Assembly (NCBI RefSeq): GCF_006334925.1
Contig: NZ_VDHJ01000006.1
Location: 1-64,000 of the forward strand
From: Corynebacterium tapiri
GTDB taxonomy: Bacteria > Actinomycetota > Actinomycetes > Mycobacteriales > Mycobacteriaceae
Direction: 5' to 3'
DNA length: 64,000 nucleotides
A model generated the notes under the pieces. The model saw nothing but the letters and a program-made list of their open reading frames with translations, did no database searches and had not been told where the DNA came from. Numbering within the stretch: the first letter of the stretch is position 1; each line of letters opens with the position of its first letter. Of the stretch, positions 1-8,109 are shown one piece after another. The position numbers and the translations under genes are program-made.

Positions 1-8
1 AAGATACC

Positions 9-83
9 TGGTGCGCGATACTGGGATTGAACCAGTGACCTCTTCCGTGTCAGGGAAGCGCTCTCCCGCTGAGCTAAACGCGC
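9..83 (-). tRNA. tRNA-Val (anticodon GAC)
   Basis: Read on the minus strand, this folds as a cloverleaf. The acceptor arm is GCGCGTT paired with ATCGCGC, with one U-U mismatch. The D arm contains TTTAGCTCAGCGGGAGAG and the T arm GGTTCAATCCC. The anticodon loop CTGACAC gives anticodon GAC (valine). The 3' CCA is encoded. It shares much of its D and T arms with the Val-CAC gene on the other strand. Confidence 0.95.
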
Positions 84-115
84 TTAAACATTTCAACCAG
101 GCCCGGTGAAATGAG

Positions 116-188
116 AGCGGATGACGAGACTCGAACTCGCGACCCTCACCTTGGCAAGGTGATGCGCTACCAACTGCGCTACATCCGC
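116..188 (-). tRNA. tRNA-Gly (anticodon GCC)
   Basis: On the minus strand the acceptor stem GCGGATG pairs with CATCCGC. The anticodon loop TTGCCAA gives anticodon GCC (glycine), and the T loop is GTTCGAGTC. No CCA is encoded: the discriminator base is followed by CTC. It lies 32 nt upstream of the Val-GAC gene on the same strand, so the two are probably co-transcribed. Confidence 0.95.
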
Positions 189-423
189 ATCGATGTCACG
201 ACCTTTCCGGCCGCTCGATCGAGAAGTAACAATAGCCTGGATCGCCGTGGCGGGACAAATCCCGTGGTTGATGGGCCTAACTTTGGGCGAACCGGTGCGT
301 AAGTTGTGGGGATTTAAATCCCATCCGTGTAATTGTAAGAACCAAGCGACCAGCGGATTAGGTTTTCTGAATGCTGGTGGTGTAACTTTTTGAACGCAGC
401 CAGCGCGCTGGCGCGCAACTTGA
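189..423. other. Intergenic region between divergent tRNA genes
   Basis: These 235 bases hold the promoters of the minus-strand Gly/Val tRNA pair and the plus-strand Val-CAC tRNA. I see no convincing gene. The one clear structure is a perfect 14-bp palindrome, GGGATTTAAATCCC, at 309-322. A GC-rich stretch, AGCGCGCTGGCGCGCAAC, lies just before the plus-strand tRNA. Confidence 0.6.
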
Positions 424-498
424 GGTCCCTTAGCTCAGCGGAAGAGCGCTTCGTTCACACCGAAGAGGTCACTGGTTCGAACCCAGTAGGGACCACCA
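424..498 (+). tRNA. tRNA-Val (anticodon CAC)
   Basis: The cloverleaf has acceptor GGTCCCT paired with AGGGACC, anticodon stem CTTCG/CGAAG, loop TTCACAC (anticodon CAC, valine), T loop GGTTCGAACCC and an encoded 3' CCA. A strong terminator hairpin follows 4 nt later. Confidence 0.95.
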
Positions 499-502
499 CA
501 GC

Positions 503-533
503 AAAGCCCCGCCCTCTCGAGGTCGGGGCTTTC
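503..533 (+). terminator. Rho-independent terminator of tRNA-Val
   Basis: AAAGCCCC (503-510) pairs perfectly with GGGGCTTT (525-532) around a GC-rich loop. It separates the tRNA from the convergent phosphatase gene, and its symmetric A/T flanks could let it act in both directions. Confidence 0.8.
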
Positions 534-558
534 GGTTGTCTGCGATGAGTGAGAGCAG

Positions 559-2130
559 TCAGCTTGCCGACAAGGACTTCTCAAACAGCACCGCACCCCG
601 GGTGGTGATCAGTCGTACGGTGAGCTCACGGGATTCGGCGTCGATGTCCACCTCGCCGAAGTGCTGACTGTCACCGAGCGGCGACTCGTTGGTTGCCCCG
701 GCGTGGCTGAAGACCACCTCTGGGCCAAAGGTGCCATCCATCTTGTTGGGGCCAAATGCGCCTGCATTGAGAGGACCGGCGACGAACTCCCAGAATGGAG
801 CGAAGTCCTGGAACTGCGCGCGGGAGGGGTCGTAGTGGTGGGCTGCGCAATAGTGCACGTCCGCGGTCAGCCATACGACGTTCGGGACTTCCCGGATGGC
901 CTGGAGCACCCGGGCAATTTCTGCCTCGCGCCCCACGGGAACTCCGTCTGAGCCGTTGGACACACCTTCTTGGTGGTCGCCATCCGGCACCACGATCCCC
1001 AGCGGTAGATCATTAGCCACAATCTTCCATGTTGCGGTGGACTGTTGCAGGGATTGGATCAGCCACTGCTCCTGAGCAGCGCCCAGAATGCGACCGTCGG
1101 CCTGTGTTCCCTTGTGGTTGAGGGTGTTGTCGTCCTTGTAGGAGCGCATGTCCAGGACGAAGATGTCCAGGAGTGGGCCGTGGCTGAGCTTGCGGTAGAT
1201 GCGTCCATCCACCGGGAGCGTGGGGTCTGTTGGCTGCCACTCGTGGAATGCCTGATGGGACCAATCGGCCAGGGTGTTGACGTCCTTGACCCGGTATTCG
1301 TCTAGGTCAAGAACCTCATTGGGATACCAATTGTTCACGGTCTCGTGATCGTCCCACTGCACAATCTGCGGAACGCGTGCATTGAAGTCCCGGTAGTTCT
1401 CATCCAAAAGGTTGTAGGCATAGCGCCCGCGGTAGTCCTCCAATGATTGGGCTACGCGAGACACCTCCTCGGTAACCACGTTCTTCCAGATCTTCCCATC
1501 CGGCAAGGTGACCTCTTCCTTGATGGGATTGTCGGCATAGATGGTATCGCCACTGTGAAGAAAGAAGTCGGGATTGCGCTCGGCCATGGTGCGCCAGCCA
1601 ATCATTCCACCCATCTCCGGGTTGATGCCGTAGCCTTGCCCAGCCACGTCCGCGCTCCAATGGAAGCGGATGTTGCGGCGCTCGCCTGGGATGCGCAAGA
1701 ACCCGTAGGTCGGCTCAGATAGAGCGCCGGAGTAGAGATCCTCCGCCTGTACCCGGTAGTGCACCTCGCCGGGATTAAGGCCGGCGAGACGGAGCTTGCC
1801 AGTAAAGCCTGACTCTGGTGTGAGAGCTGCCTCAGAGGTGTAACGCCGTACGTTGCGGAAGGAGGCATCAGAGCATGTCTCCACAATCATGCGTGAGGGG
1901 CGATCGGCGCGCGTCCACACTAACGCGCTGGAGGTGGTGACATCTCCTGATGCCACCCCATGGGTGATAGAGGGGCGGTCGGGGAGAAGTCCGCCGAAAA
2001 AGCGCGAGGAAGATCCAGGCAACGACGATTGTCCTGCTGCAGTTCCGGGGAGCGCCAGGCTTCCTAGTCCGGCTATGCCACCTGCGCCTAGGCCGGTGAG
2101 AAACTGACGTCGGTTAAGCGGATAAGGCAT
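559..2130 (-). CDS. phoD: Alkaline phosphatase D (PhoD family), Tat-exported
   Basis: This is a secreted metallophosphatase/phosphodiesterase that releases phosphate from organic esters outside the membrane. A twin-arginine signal (NRRQFLTG, residues 6-13) heads the protein. The PhoD metal and active-site motifs follow: FLHSGDTIYAD, WDDHE, DMRSYKDD and TADVHYCAAHHYDP. At 523 aa it has the family length. I chose the ATG at 2130 because AAGGA lies 9 nt upstream and the Tat motif is then N-terminal; an ATG at 2160 is possible. Three 11-bp direct repeats upstream (2191-2223) suggest phosphate control. It is divergent from the copper genes. Confidence 0.9.
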   Translation of the reverse strand: MPYPLNRRQFLTGLGAGGIAGLGSLALPGTAAGQSSLPGSSSRFFGGLLPDRPSITHGVASGDVTTSSALVWTRADRPSRMIVETCSDASFRNVRRYTSEAALTPESGFTGKLRLAGLNPGEVHYRVQAEDLYSGALSEPTYGFLRIPGERRNIRFHWSADVAGQGYGINPEMGGMIGWRTMAERNPDFFLHSGDTIYADNPIKEEVTLPDGKIWKNVVTEEVSRVAQSLEDYRGRYAYNLLDENYRDFNARVPQIVQWDDHETVNNWYPNEVLDLDEYRVKDVNTLADWSHQAFHEWQPTDPTLPVDGRIYRKLSHGPLLDIFVLDMRSYKDDNTLNHKGTQADGRILGAAQEQWLIQSLQQSTATWKIVANDLPLGIVVPDGDHQEGVSNGSDGVPVGREAEIARVLQAIREVPNVVWLTADVHYCAAHHYDPSRAQFQDFAPFWEFVAGPLNAGAFGPNKMDGTFGPEVVFSHAGATNESPLGDSQHFGEVDIDAESRELTVRLITTRGAVLFEKSLSAS

Positions 2131-2190
2131 TGTGGCAGTCCTTAACTGATAGGCAGGCACGAAGCGGTCAGCGGTGCCGGAGCGTATGCG

Positions 2191-2223
2191 GTGGACATTG
2201 CCGGGAGGTTGCAGGGAGGTTGC
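2191..2223 (-). promoter_or_regulatory. Triple 11-bp direct repeat upstream of phoD (PHO-box-like)
   Basis: On the minus strand three contiguous 11-mers read GCAACCTCCCT, GCAACCTCCCG and GCAATGTCCAC. They end about 60 bp before the phoD start. An 11-bp period is the arrangement used by OmpR-type phosphate regulators of actinobacteria. Assignment to such a regulator is inference from the spacing and the phosphatase neighbour; the repeat unit is not a clear match to a known consensus. Confidence 0.45.
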
Positions 2224-2251
2224 CAGGAACTTTTTTCTTGGGGGAGCCGAC

Positions 2252-2263
2252 TACTCTTAGGCG
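2252..2263 (+). promoter_or_regulatory. -10 box for the copper operon micro-ORF
   Basis: TACTCT (2252-2257) lies 6 nt before an ATG at 2264, the geometry of a leaderless transcript. No good -35 is seen, which is common in corynebacteria. Confidence 0.4.
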
Positions 2264-2341
2264 ATGGCTGTGAATGAAACTCACGTGCATTCGCAGACTG
2301 CCTGTTCCGCTGTTAAAGGAAAGGATCTCTACAGATCATGA
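2264..2341 (+). CDS. Putative leader peptide (25 aa) upstream of copC
   Basis: An ATG at 2264 opens 25 codons that end in TGA at 2339-2341. The stop overlaps the copC ATG (ATGA), so translation of the two could be coupled. The peptide begins MAVNETHVHSQTAC and ends KDLYRS, with a His-x-His pair and one Cys. A -10-like box sits 6 nt upstream, so the peptide could be made from a leaderless transcript that continues into copC. I know no family for it. It may instead be a chance ORF in a 5' leader. Confidence 0.4.
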   Translation: MAVNETHVHSQTACSAVKGKDLYRS

Positions 2342-2895
2342 CGTCTCCTGCTCGCTTGCGAAGGCTGGGAATTGCCACGGTCGGTGCAGCACTAGCCGCG
2401 ACCTTGAGCGCACCGTTGGCTTCTGCTCATGACGTTGTTACCTCGGCCAACCCGAAGGATGGGTCGACGGTAGGTGCCTTCCCGGAAGAGATCTCGTTGG
2501 AGTTCTCCGCCCAACCACGCGATGGCTTTAACACCTTTGCCGTTACCAATACCGACACCCAAGAAGTTGTCTTTTCTGGCGAGCCAACCATCGATGGTCG
2601 CGTCTTGAGCCTCGATGTTCCAGAGGGCACCAACCCCGGTCCTGGCGATTACACGATCGGCTACCGGATCACGTCCTCGGATGGGCACGCGACACAGGGG
2701 ACGTCCACTTTTACAGTCTCGGCAGAAAGCGCCACCACTGAATCAGCCAAGAACGAGGACGCTGCAAAGCAAGAATCCGCTGAGACTGAGCGCAGTGCTG
2801 GACTGACCTGGATAATCGCCATCGGCGCAGTTCTGGCAGTTGCTGCCGCAGCCGTCGCGGCAATCATGCGTTCCCGCAATTCTCGAGCGAAGTAG
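2338..2895 (+). CDS. CopC-domain copper-binding exported protein
   Basis: This extracytoplasmic copper-binding protein has a signal peptide (residues 1-30) followed directly by His31 in HDVVTSANPKDG, the N-terminal copper ligand of CopC proteins. The motif SSDGHATQG supplies the Asp/His ligands near the end of the beta-barrel. A Glu/Ala-rich linker leads to a C-terminal membrane helix (about residues 154-176) and a basic tail. The 185-aa length fits membrane-anchored actinobacterial CopC. It is the first main gene of a three-gene copper/heme set, and its ATG overlaps the stop of an upstream micro-ORF. Confidence 0.9.
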   Translation: MTSPARLRRLGIATVGAALAATLSAPLASAHDVVTSANPKDGSTVGAFPEEISLEFSAQPRDGFNTFAVTNTDTQEVVFSGEPTIDGRVLSLDVPEGTNPGPGDYTIGYRITSSDGHATQGTSTFTVSAESATTESAKNEDAAKQESAETERSAGLTWIIAIGAVLAVAAAAVAAIMRSRNSRAK

Positions 2896-2943
2896 ATCAG
2901 CTACTTCTTGCGCTCACCTTCACAAACAGAAAGAAGAAACCCC

Positions 2944-3561
2944 ATGGCTTTGCACAACCGCGCTCTCGCCCTTACCGCCGCTGCCGCTCTCGCTTTCACC
3001 GCAGCAGCCTGCTCTCCCTCTAACGAGAACTCCAGCACGTCTGCCGCTCCGTCTACAACCGCCACCAGCGCCCAGGAGACAGCGCATAACCATGAGCACG
3101 AGCACGCAGGAAACGGTTTCCACGCTCACGATGGCGTCGTCCGCGAGAAGGGCGCAGATTCCGACATGACCGCCATCTTTGGCAACCTGCACAACCCATC
3201 CGACAAGGACGTGGTCATCACCGGCTTTACCACGAGCCTGAACGCTCCCATCAACGAGATCCATGAGACCGTCAACGGCAAGATGCAGAAGATGACCACC
3301 CCGCTGGTCATCCCGGCCGGTGAGTCCATTGATCTGGAGCCGGGCGGAGCACACTTCATGATCATGGGTTACCCGGAGGAGATCAAGGCTGGCGACACCG
3401 TTGAAGTTTCTGTCACGCTTGACGACGGTTCCACCGTCGACCTGGGTGATTTCGCGGTCCGCGCTATCGGCGCAGGCGATGAGGAATACGGCTCCGAAGG
3501 TCACGAGGGCCACGAGGGTCATGGCGATCACGCAGGTCACGAGGGTCACGAGGGGCACTAG
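2944..3561 (+). CDS. PCu(A)C-family copper chaperone lipoprotein
   Basis: This exported copper chaperone carries a lipobox at AAAC (Cys23). A His-rich segment HNHEHEHAGNGFHAHD follows. The PCuAC (DUF461) domain then shows the expected His/Met ligands in NEIHETVNGKMQKM and GGAHFMIMGY. The C-terminal tail is about 20 residues of Gly-His-Glu repeats and could hold extra copper. I start at the ATG at 2944, after a GAAAGAAGAAA stretch; an upstream start at 2908 would put a charged segment before the signal peptide. It lies 48 nt after the CopC gene. Confidence 0.9.
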   Translation: MALHNRALALTAAAALAFTAAACSPSNENSSTSAAPSTTATSAQETAHNHEHEHAGNGFHAHDGVVREKGADSDMTAIFGNLHNPSDKDVVITGFTTSLNAPINEIHETVNGKMQKMTTPLVIPAGESIDLEPGGAHFMIMGYPEEIKAGDTVEVSVTLDDGSTVDLGDFAVRAIGAGDEEYGSEGHEGHEGHGDHAGHEGHEGH

Positions 3562-3572
3562 GTAACATCGCC

Positions 3573-4781
3573 ATGAGTTCACTTCCTTCCCGGAGGCAGT
3601 TTCTCCACGGTGCAGCCGCTGCGGCAGCTCTGGCCTCAGCCTCCCAGGTAACGGCGCGAGCGAATACCTCCCCGGCAACGTCAGCCCGGCCTGTCCCCGG
3701 CGAGGAGCGCGATCGTCAGCTGAAAGAGCCCTTCGACGGCACTCATCAGGCGGGAATAGCCACGCCTGCCCAGCATCACCTCGTCCTCCTGGGCTTTGAC
3801 CTGAAACCCGAGGTCCAGGCCGAGGACTTGCCAAGGCTGATGCGGGTGTGGACTCAGGATGCACGCTCGCTCACCCAGGGTGAGAACCCTCCGGGAAGCC
3901 TCGAGCCGGAGATGGCCGAGAATCCGGCCGGGCTCACAGTGACGTGTGGGTTCGGACCAGGCTTTTTTGCCGTCGCGGGGAAGGAGCACCTCGCGCCCGG
4001 GTGGTTGAAAGAGGGCTTGCCGCACTTTTCTCGGGATCAGTTGGACCCCGCCTACGGCCAGACTGACATCGTGCTCCAGGTGTGCAGCAATAACCCGACT
4101 ACGGCTGCCTTTGTAGCGCGCCATGTAGTCCGCTCAGCCACCACGTATGTGTCTCCGAAGTGGACTCAGCGAGGTTTCCTCACTCCAGATGCGAAGTCGT
4201 CTACGCCACGCAACCTTTTCGGTCAGCTTGACGGAACCGTCAACCCGCGCACGCCGGAAAAGTTCGACGAGCAGGTGTGGATTGATAAGGGGCCGGAATG
4301 GATGACCGGGGGAAGCGCCATGGTGATGCGACGCATCGCCATGAACCTGGATTCCTGGGAGACGCTGGATAGAAATTCCCGCGAGGTAGCGCTAGGGCGC
4401 AAGCTCAGCGACGGGGCTCCGCTCAGTGGTGGCCAAGAGTTTGACGATGTGGATGTCAGGGCCGTCGATAAGTACGGACTCCCGAAGGTCGACCGCAACT
4501 CGCACGCTGCCCTGGCTCGGCCTGCAGAGGGGCATCCAGAGCAGCGCCTCTTGCGACGCGCCTACAACTTTGACCAGGGGATCAACGATTCCGGGCTGGT
4601 TTTTGTGTGCTACCAGAAAGATCCGTTGGCGCAATTTGCCGCCATTCAGAAGCGCTTGGACGCTTCGGACGCGATGAATACCTGGGTCACACACGTGGGC
4701 TCGGCGGTGTACTTCGTGCCGCCGGGGACCAGTAAGGACGCGGGCGACACTTACTGGGGTCAGCGTTTGCTTGAAGCCTAA
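3573..4781 (+). CDS. DyP-type heme peroxidase, Tat-exported (EfeB/DtpA-like)
   Basis: This 402-aa dye-decolorizing peroxidase begins with a Tat signal (SRRQFLHG, residues 6-13). The catalytic GxxDG motif is GQLDG near residue 216. The candidate proximal heme His is in NSHAALARP, and the distal Arg is in LLRRAYNF. It starts 11 nt after the PCuAC gene. CopC, PCuAC and a DyP peroxidase together resemble the Streptomyces DtpA copper-trafficking operon, which favours a DtpA role over an EfeUOB iron-uptake role; no efeU or efeO is adjacent. Confidence 0.9.
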   Translation: MSSLPSRRQFLHGAAAAAALASASQVTARANTSPATSARPVPGEERDRQLKEPFDGTHQAGIATPAQHHLVLLGFDLKPEVQAEDLPRLMRVWTQDARSLTQGENPPGSLEPEMAENPAGLTVTCGFGPGFFAVAGKEHLAPGWLKEGLPHFSRDQLDPAYGQTDIVLQVCSNNPTTAAFVARHVVRSATTYVSPKWTQRGFLTPDAKSSTPRNLFGQLDGTVNPRTPEKFDEQVWIDKGPEWMTGGSAMVMRRIAMNLDSWETLDRNSREVALGRKLSDGAPLSGGQEFDDVDVRAVDKYGLPKVDRNSHAALARPAEGHPEQRLLRRAYNFDQGINDSGLVFVCYQKDPLAQFAAIQKRLDASDAMNTWVTHVGSAVYFVPPGTSKDAGDTYWGQRLLEA

Positions 4782-4793
4782 GCGCGCTAGGAT
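4766..4793 (+). promoter_or_regulatory. Candidate thrS promoter
   Basis: TTTGCT (4766-4771), a 16-nt spacer and TAGGAT (4788-4793) form a plausible sigma-A promoter at the end of the peroxidase gene. Transcription would start near 4800, just before two tandem hairpins. Confidence 0.4.
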
Positions 4794-4803
4794 TGCTGGC
4801 GTT

Positions 4804-4848
4804 CTGTCTTGGCTCAAGACAGTCTTGGCGGCCGGGTATGTCGCCAAG
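4804..4848 (+). promoter_or_regulatory. Tandem hairpins in the thrS leader
   Basis: CTGTCTTG (4804-4811) pairs with CAAGACAG (4815-4822) around a 3-nt loop. CTTGGCG (4824-4830) pairs with CGCCAAG (4842-4848). GTCTTGG occurs in both hairpins, so alternative pairings are possible. There is no U-tract, only an A-run, so this looks more like a leader structure than a terminator. No T-box sequence is visible. Confidence 0.45.
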
Positions 4849-4881
4849 AAAACCCGAGCGCAATTGAAGGAGCGCACACCC

Positions 4882-6945
4882 ATGTCTGAAGTCGACGCCC
4901 CAGCAGTGGTCATCGCACCGTTTAACGTTCCCGCCGGCCAGGCCGTCGGAGCCACAATGCGAGACCTGGAGCTGCCCAACAAGGGCCCTGACGCCATTGT
5001 CTGCGTCAAGGACTCCTCCGGAGAGCTCAAGGACCTGTCCTTTGTTCCGGAGCAGGACGGTGAATTCACCCCCGTCCCCGCGTCGACTGAAGAAGGTCGC
5101 TCCGTCATCCGCCACTCCTGCGCACACGTGTTGGCGCAGGCTGTGCAGCAGGAATTCCCGGGCACCAAGCTGGGCATTGGCCCGGCGATCGAGAACGGCT
5201 TCTACTACGACTTCCAGGTTGAAGAGCCCTTCACGCCAGAAGACCTCAAGGTCTTGGAAAAGGCGATGAAGAAGATCATCAAGTCGGGCCAGAAGTTCGT
5301 GCGTGGGACCTACGAGTCCGCCGAACAGGCGGCTGAGGACTTGAAGAGCGAGCCATTCAAGCTCGAGCTCATTCAGGACAAGGGAGCCGTCGATCCAGAT
5401 TCTGACGAGGCTACCGAGGTGGGGGCGGGAGACCTGACCCACTACGACAACATCAACCCGCGTACCGGTGAGGTCGTCTGGCACGATCTCTGCCGCGGCC
5501 CGCACGTGCCCACCACGCGCTACATTCCGGCCTTCACGCTGACCCGTTCGTCTGCGGCCTACTGGCGCGGCGATCAGTCCAAGGCGGGACTGCAGCGTAT
5601 TTACGGCACCGCGTGGGAGTCCAAGGAGAAGCTCGAGGAATACCAGCACATGCTGGCGGAGGCAGAAAAGCGCGATCACCGTCGCTTGGGCACCGAGCTT
5701 GACCTGTTCTCTTTCCCGGATGAGATCGGTTCCGGCTTCCCGGTGTTCCATCCCAATGGCGGGATCATCCGTATGGAGATGGAGAACCATTCGCGCCGCC
5801 GCCACGTGGAGGCTGGCTACTCCTTTGTGAACACGCCGCACATAACCAAGGGCGATCTGTTTAAGAAGTCCGGCCACCTCGATTGGTACGCCGATGGCAT
5901 GTTCCCCCCGATGCAGCTCGATGGAGAGACCAACGAGGAGGGGCAGGTGACCAAGCAGGCGCAGGACTACTACGCCAAGCCGATGAACTGCCCGATGCAC
6001 AACCTCATCTTCGCCTCGCGTGGCCGCTCCTACCGTGAGCTGCCCCTGCGTCTGTTTGAGTTTGGCACGGTGTACCGCTACGAAAAGTCCGGTGTGATCC
6101 ACGGCCTGACCCGTGCGCGCGGATTTACGCAGGACGACGCCCACATCTACTGCACCGAGGAGCAGCTCGAGGAAGAGCTGACCAGCGTGCTGCAGTTCAT
6201 CCTCTCCCTGCTGAAGGACTACGGCCTCGACGACTTCTACCTGGAGCTGTCTACCAAGGATCCGGACAAGTACATCGGCGACGATGACGTTTGGGAGCGT
6301 TCCACCGAGATCCTGCGTTCTGTTGCAGAGGGCTCCGGTTTGGAGCTCGTTCCGGACCCGGCCGGCGCCGCCTTCTACGGCCCGAAGATTTCGGTGCAGG
6401 CGCGTGACGCGATTGGCCGTACCTGGCAGATGTCCACGGTCCAGCTCGACTTCAACCTGCCGGAGCGCTTCGATCTGGAGTACACGGCTAGCGACGGCTC
6501 GAAGAAGCGCCCGATCATGATCCACCGCGCGCTGTTCGGTTCCATCGAGCGGTTCTTCGGCGTGCTGGTCGAGCACTACGCAGGTGCTTTCCCGGCCTGG
6601 CTGGCGCCGCATCAGGTCATGGGGATCCCGGTCGCGGATGAGTTCGCTCCGCACCTGGAGAGCATTGCGCAGCAGCTGCGTCAGCGCGGCGTCCGTGCCG
6701 AGGTGGACAACTCGGACGATCGCATGCAAAAGAAGATCCGCAACCACACCACTGGCAAGGTTCCCTTCATGTTGTTGGCAGGCGCGCGTGACGTGGAAGC
6801 CGACGCGGTGAGCTTCCGCTTCCTCGACGGATCCCAGGTCAATGGCGTTCCGGTGGCCGAGGCCGTCGAACTCATTGCCTCCTGGATTGGAGACCGCGTG
6901 AACGAGCAGCCGAGCGAGCAGGCCATTGAACAGCGACGCAGCTAA
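4882..6945 (+). CDS. thrS: Threonyl-tRNA synthetase
   Basis: This class II synthetase charges tRNA-Thr. The order is an N-terminal TGS domain, the editing domain with [10 protein letters not shown], then the catalytic core. Zinc-site MNCPMH, motif 2 ([18 protein letters not shown]) and motif 3 ([13 protein letters not shown]) are present, followed by the anticodon-binding domain. I use the ATG at 4882, preceded by GAAGGAG (687 aa). The longer reading from 4771 would overlap the peroxidase gene and add an unconserved basic segment. Confidence 0.97.
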   Translation: MSEVDAPAVVIAPFNVPAGQAVGATMRDLELPNKGPDAIVCVKDSSGELKDLSFVPEQDGEFTPVPASTEEGRSVIRHSCAHVLAQAVQQEFPGTKLGIGPAIENGFYYDFQVEEPFTPEDLKVLEKAMKKIIKSGQKFVRGTYESAEQAAEDLKSEPFKLELIQDKGAVDPDSDEATEVGAGDLTHYDNINPRTGEVVWHDLCRGPHVPTTRYIPAFTLTRSSAAYWRGDQSKAGLQRIYGTAWESKEKLEEYQHMLAEAEKRDHRRLGTELDLFSFPDEIGSGFPVFHPNGGIIRMEMENHSRRRHVEAGYSFVNTPHITKGDLFKKSGHLDWYADGMFPPMQLDGETNEEGQVTKQAQDYYAKPMNCPMHNLIFASRGRSYRELPLRLFEFGTVYRYEKSGVIHGLTRARGFTQDDAHIYCTEEQLEEELTSVLQFILSLLKDYGLDDFYLELSTKDPDKYIGDDDVWERSTEILRSVAEGSGLELVPDPAGAAFYGPKISVQARDAIGRTWQMSTVQLDFNLPERFDLEYTASDGSKKRPIMIHRALFGSIERFFGVLVEHYAGAFPAWLAPHQVMGIPVADEFAPHLESIAQQLRQRGVRAEVDNSDDRMQKKIRNHTTGKVPFMLLAGARDVEADAVSFRFLDGSQVNGVPVAEAVELIASWIGDRVNEQPSEQAIEQRRS

Positions 6946-7465
6946 TGGGCCTGCGGAAGCCCCGGATCGCCTCGAGCGCATCTGGGCTCCACACCGCTCG
7001 CGCTATATCACGGCCAACCGGGGAAGCGACCCCTTTGTCACGGCCCCGTCGCTAAGCGACGAAGAGGGACTGATCATTGCACGCGGCCGCACCGTGTTTG
7101 CGTTGCTCAATCTGTACCCGTACAACGCGGGTCACCTCATGGTTGTGCCATACCGCAAGACCTCGTTGCTGGAGGACTTGAGCACCGAGGAAGCCAACGA
7201 GCTCATGCACTTCGCTCAAATCGCGGTGCGCGCGCTGAAGAGGGTTTCCCGGCCGGAGGCTATCAACGTGGGTTTCAACCTCGGGCGAAGCGCGGGCGGT
7301 TCGGTCACAGATCACCTGCATCTGCACGTCGTCCCGCGGTGGCCTGGGGATTCGAACTTCATGACCGTGATCTCAGGCACCAAGGTCATGCCCGCACTGC
7401 TCGAAGAAACTCGGGCGGCGCTCGCGCAGGCCTGGCGTGAGGTGACTGCGGAGGATGAGCACTAA
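6926..7465 (+). CDS. HIT-family nucleotide hydrolase/phosphorylase (Rv2613c-like)
   Basis: The histidine triad HLHLHVV near residue 128 and the conserved [17 protein letters not shown] mark a HIT protein of the actinobacterial Ap4A phosphorylase type. It would cleave Ap4A-like dinucleotides. The only usable start in frame is TTG at 6926, inside the end of thrS (20-nt overlap). Its stop overlaps the pgsA1 ATG (TAATG). Position between thrS and pgsA1 matches Rv2613c in mycobacteria. Exact substrate is inferred. Confidence 0.9.
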   Translation: MNSDAANGPAEAPDRLERIWAPHRSRYITANRGSDPFVTAPSLSDEEGLIIARGRTVFALLNLYPYNAGHLMVVPYRKTSLLEDLSTEEANELMHFAQIAVRALKRVSRPEAINVGFNLGRSAGGSVTDHLHLHVVPRWPGDSNFMTVISGTKVMPALLEETRAALAQAWREVTAEDEH

Positions 7466-8109
7466 TGCTCAGTGTGCACGGCAGGAAGCCTGCCAGCGTC
7501 GTTGTGGAACCGGTGGCCAAGGGCTTAAACCGGTTGGGATTAAGCCCTAATACCGTCACCGTGGTCGGTGCTGCACTCACCGTGGCAACCGCCGTGGTGC
7601 TCATACCCACCGGACATCTTTTCGCTGCTGCAGTTGTGTCTGCTCTCTTCGCCGCCTTTGACATGGTCGATGGGACAATGGCTCGCCTGCGGGGTGGAGG
7701 AACCACATTTGGCGCCACCTTGGATGCCACATGCGACCGGATTACGGATGGCGCGCTATTTTCCGCGATTGTCTGGTGGCTGGTGTACGTCGACCACGCT
7801 CATCAGGTGTCGGTCGCGGCAGCTTTGGTGGTGTTGGTGTCTTCGCAGGTCATCAGCTACGTCAAGGCCAGGGGAGAGGCCTCTGGATTGCGCATGGTCG
7901 GAGGTCTGATCGAGCGGCCAGAGCGCCTCATCCTCGGCCTAACCGGCGTGGGGCTAGAGGGACTAGGTGTGTCCTGGGCTATCGAGGTGGCCATCTGGGC
8001 CCTGGCCGTGGGCAGCGTGTTCACGGTTTGCCAGCGCCTTCACATGGCAGCAACTTCGCCTCAAGCAGGTGCCCACATCGCTGCGCCGGCAGGAGCTAGC
8101 CAAACATGA
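7465..8109 (+). CDS. pgsA1: Phosphatidylinositol phosphate synthase (CDP-alcohol phosphatidyltransferase)
   Basis: This membrane enzyme joins CDP-diacylglycerol to inositol phosphate, the first step toward PI and PIMs. The CDP-alcohol signature is complete in DMVDGTMARLRGG followed by TTFGATLDATCDR (about residues 70-96). Several hydrophobic helices follow. At 214 aa it has the usual size. It overlaps the next gene by 4 nt and belongs to the thrS-HIT-pgsA1-patA-pimA cluster. Confidence 0.92.
   Translation: MLSVHGRKPASVVVEPVAKGLNRLGLSPNTVTVVGAALTVATAVVLIPTGHLFAAAVVSALFAAFDMVDGTMARLRGGGTTFGATLDATCDRITDGALFSAIVWWLVYVDHAHQVSVAAALVVLVSSQVISYVKARGEASGLRMVGGLIERPERLILGLTGVGLEGLGVSWAIEVAIWALAVGSVFTVCQRLHMAATSPQAGAHIAAPAGASQT

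Noticed and set aside
4771-4881. Longer thrS start
   Set aside because: It would overlap the peroxidase gene and cover the leader hairpins. The ATG at 4882 has a good GAAGGAG and gives the usual N-terminus.
4794-4881. T-box riboswitch upstream of thrS
   Set aside because: No T-box AGGGUGGNACCGCG-type sequence or specifier stem is visible; only two simple hairpins are present.
4687-6981. Very long open frame antisense to thrS
   Set aside because: High-GC genes leave long open frames on the other strand. It has no family motif or RBS, and thrS explains the region.
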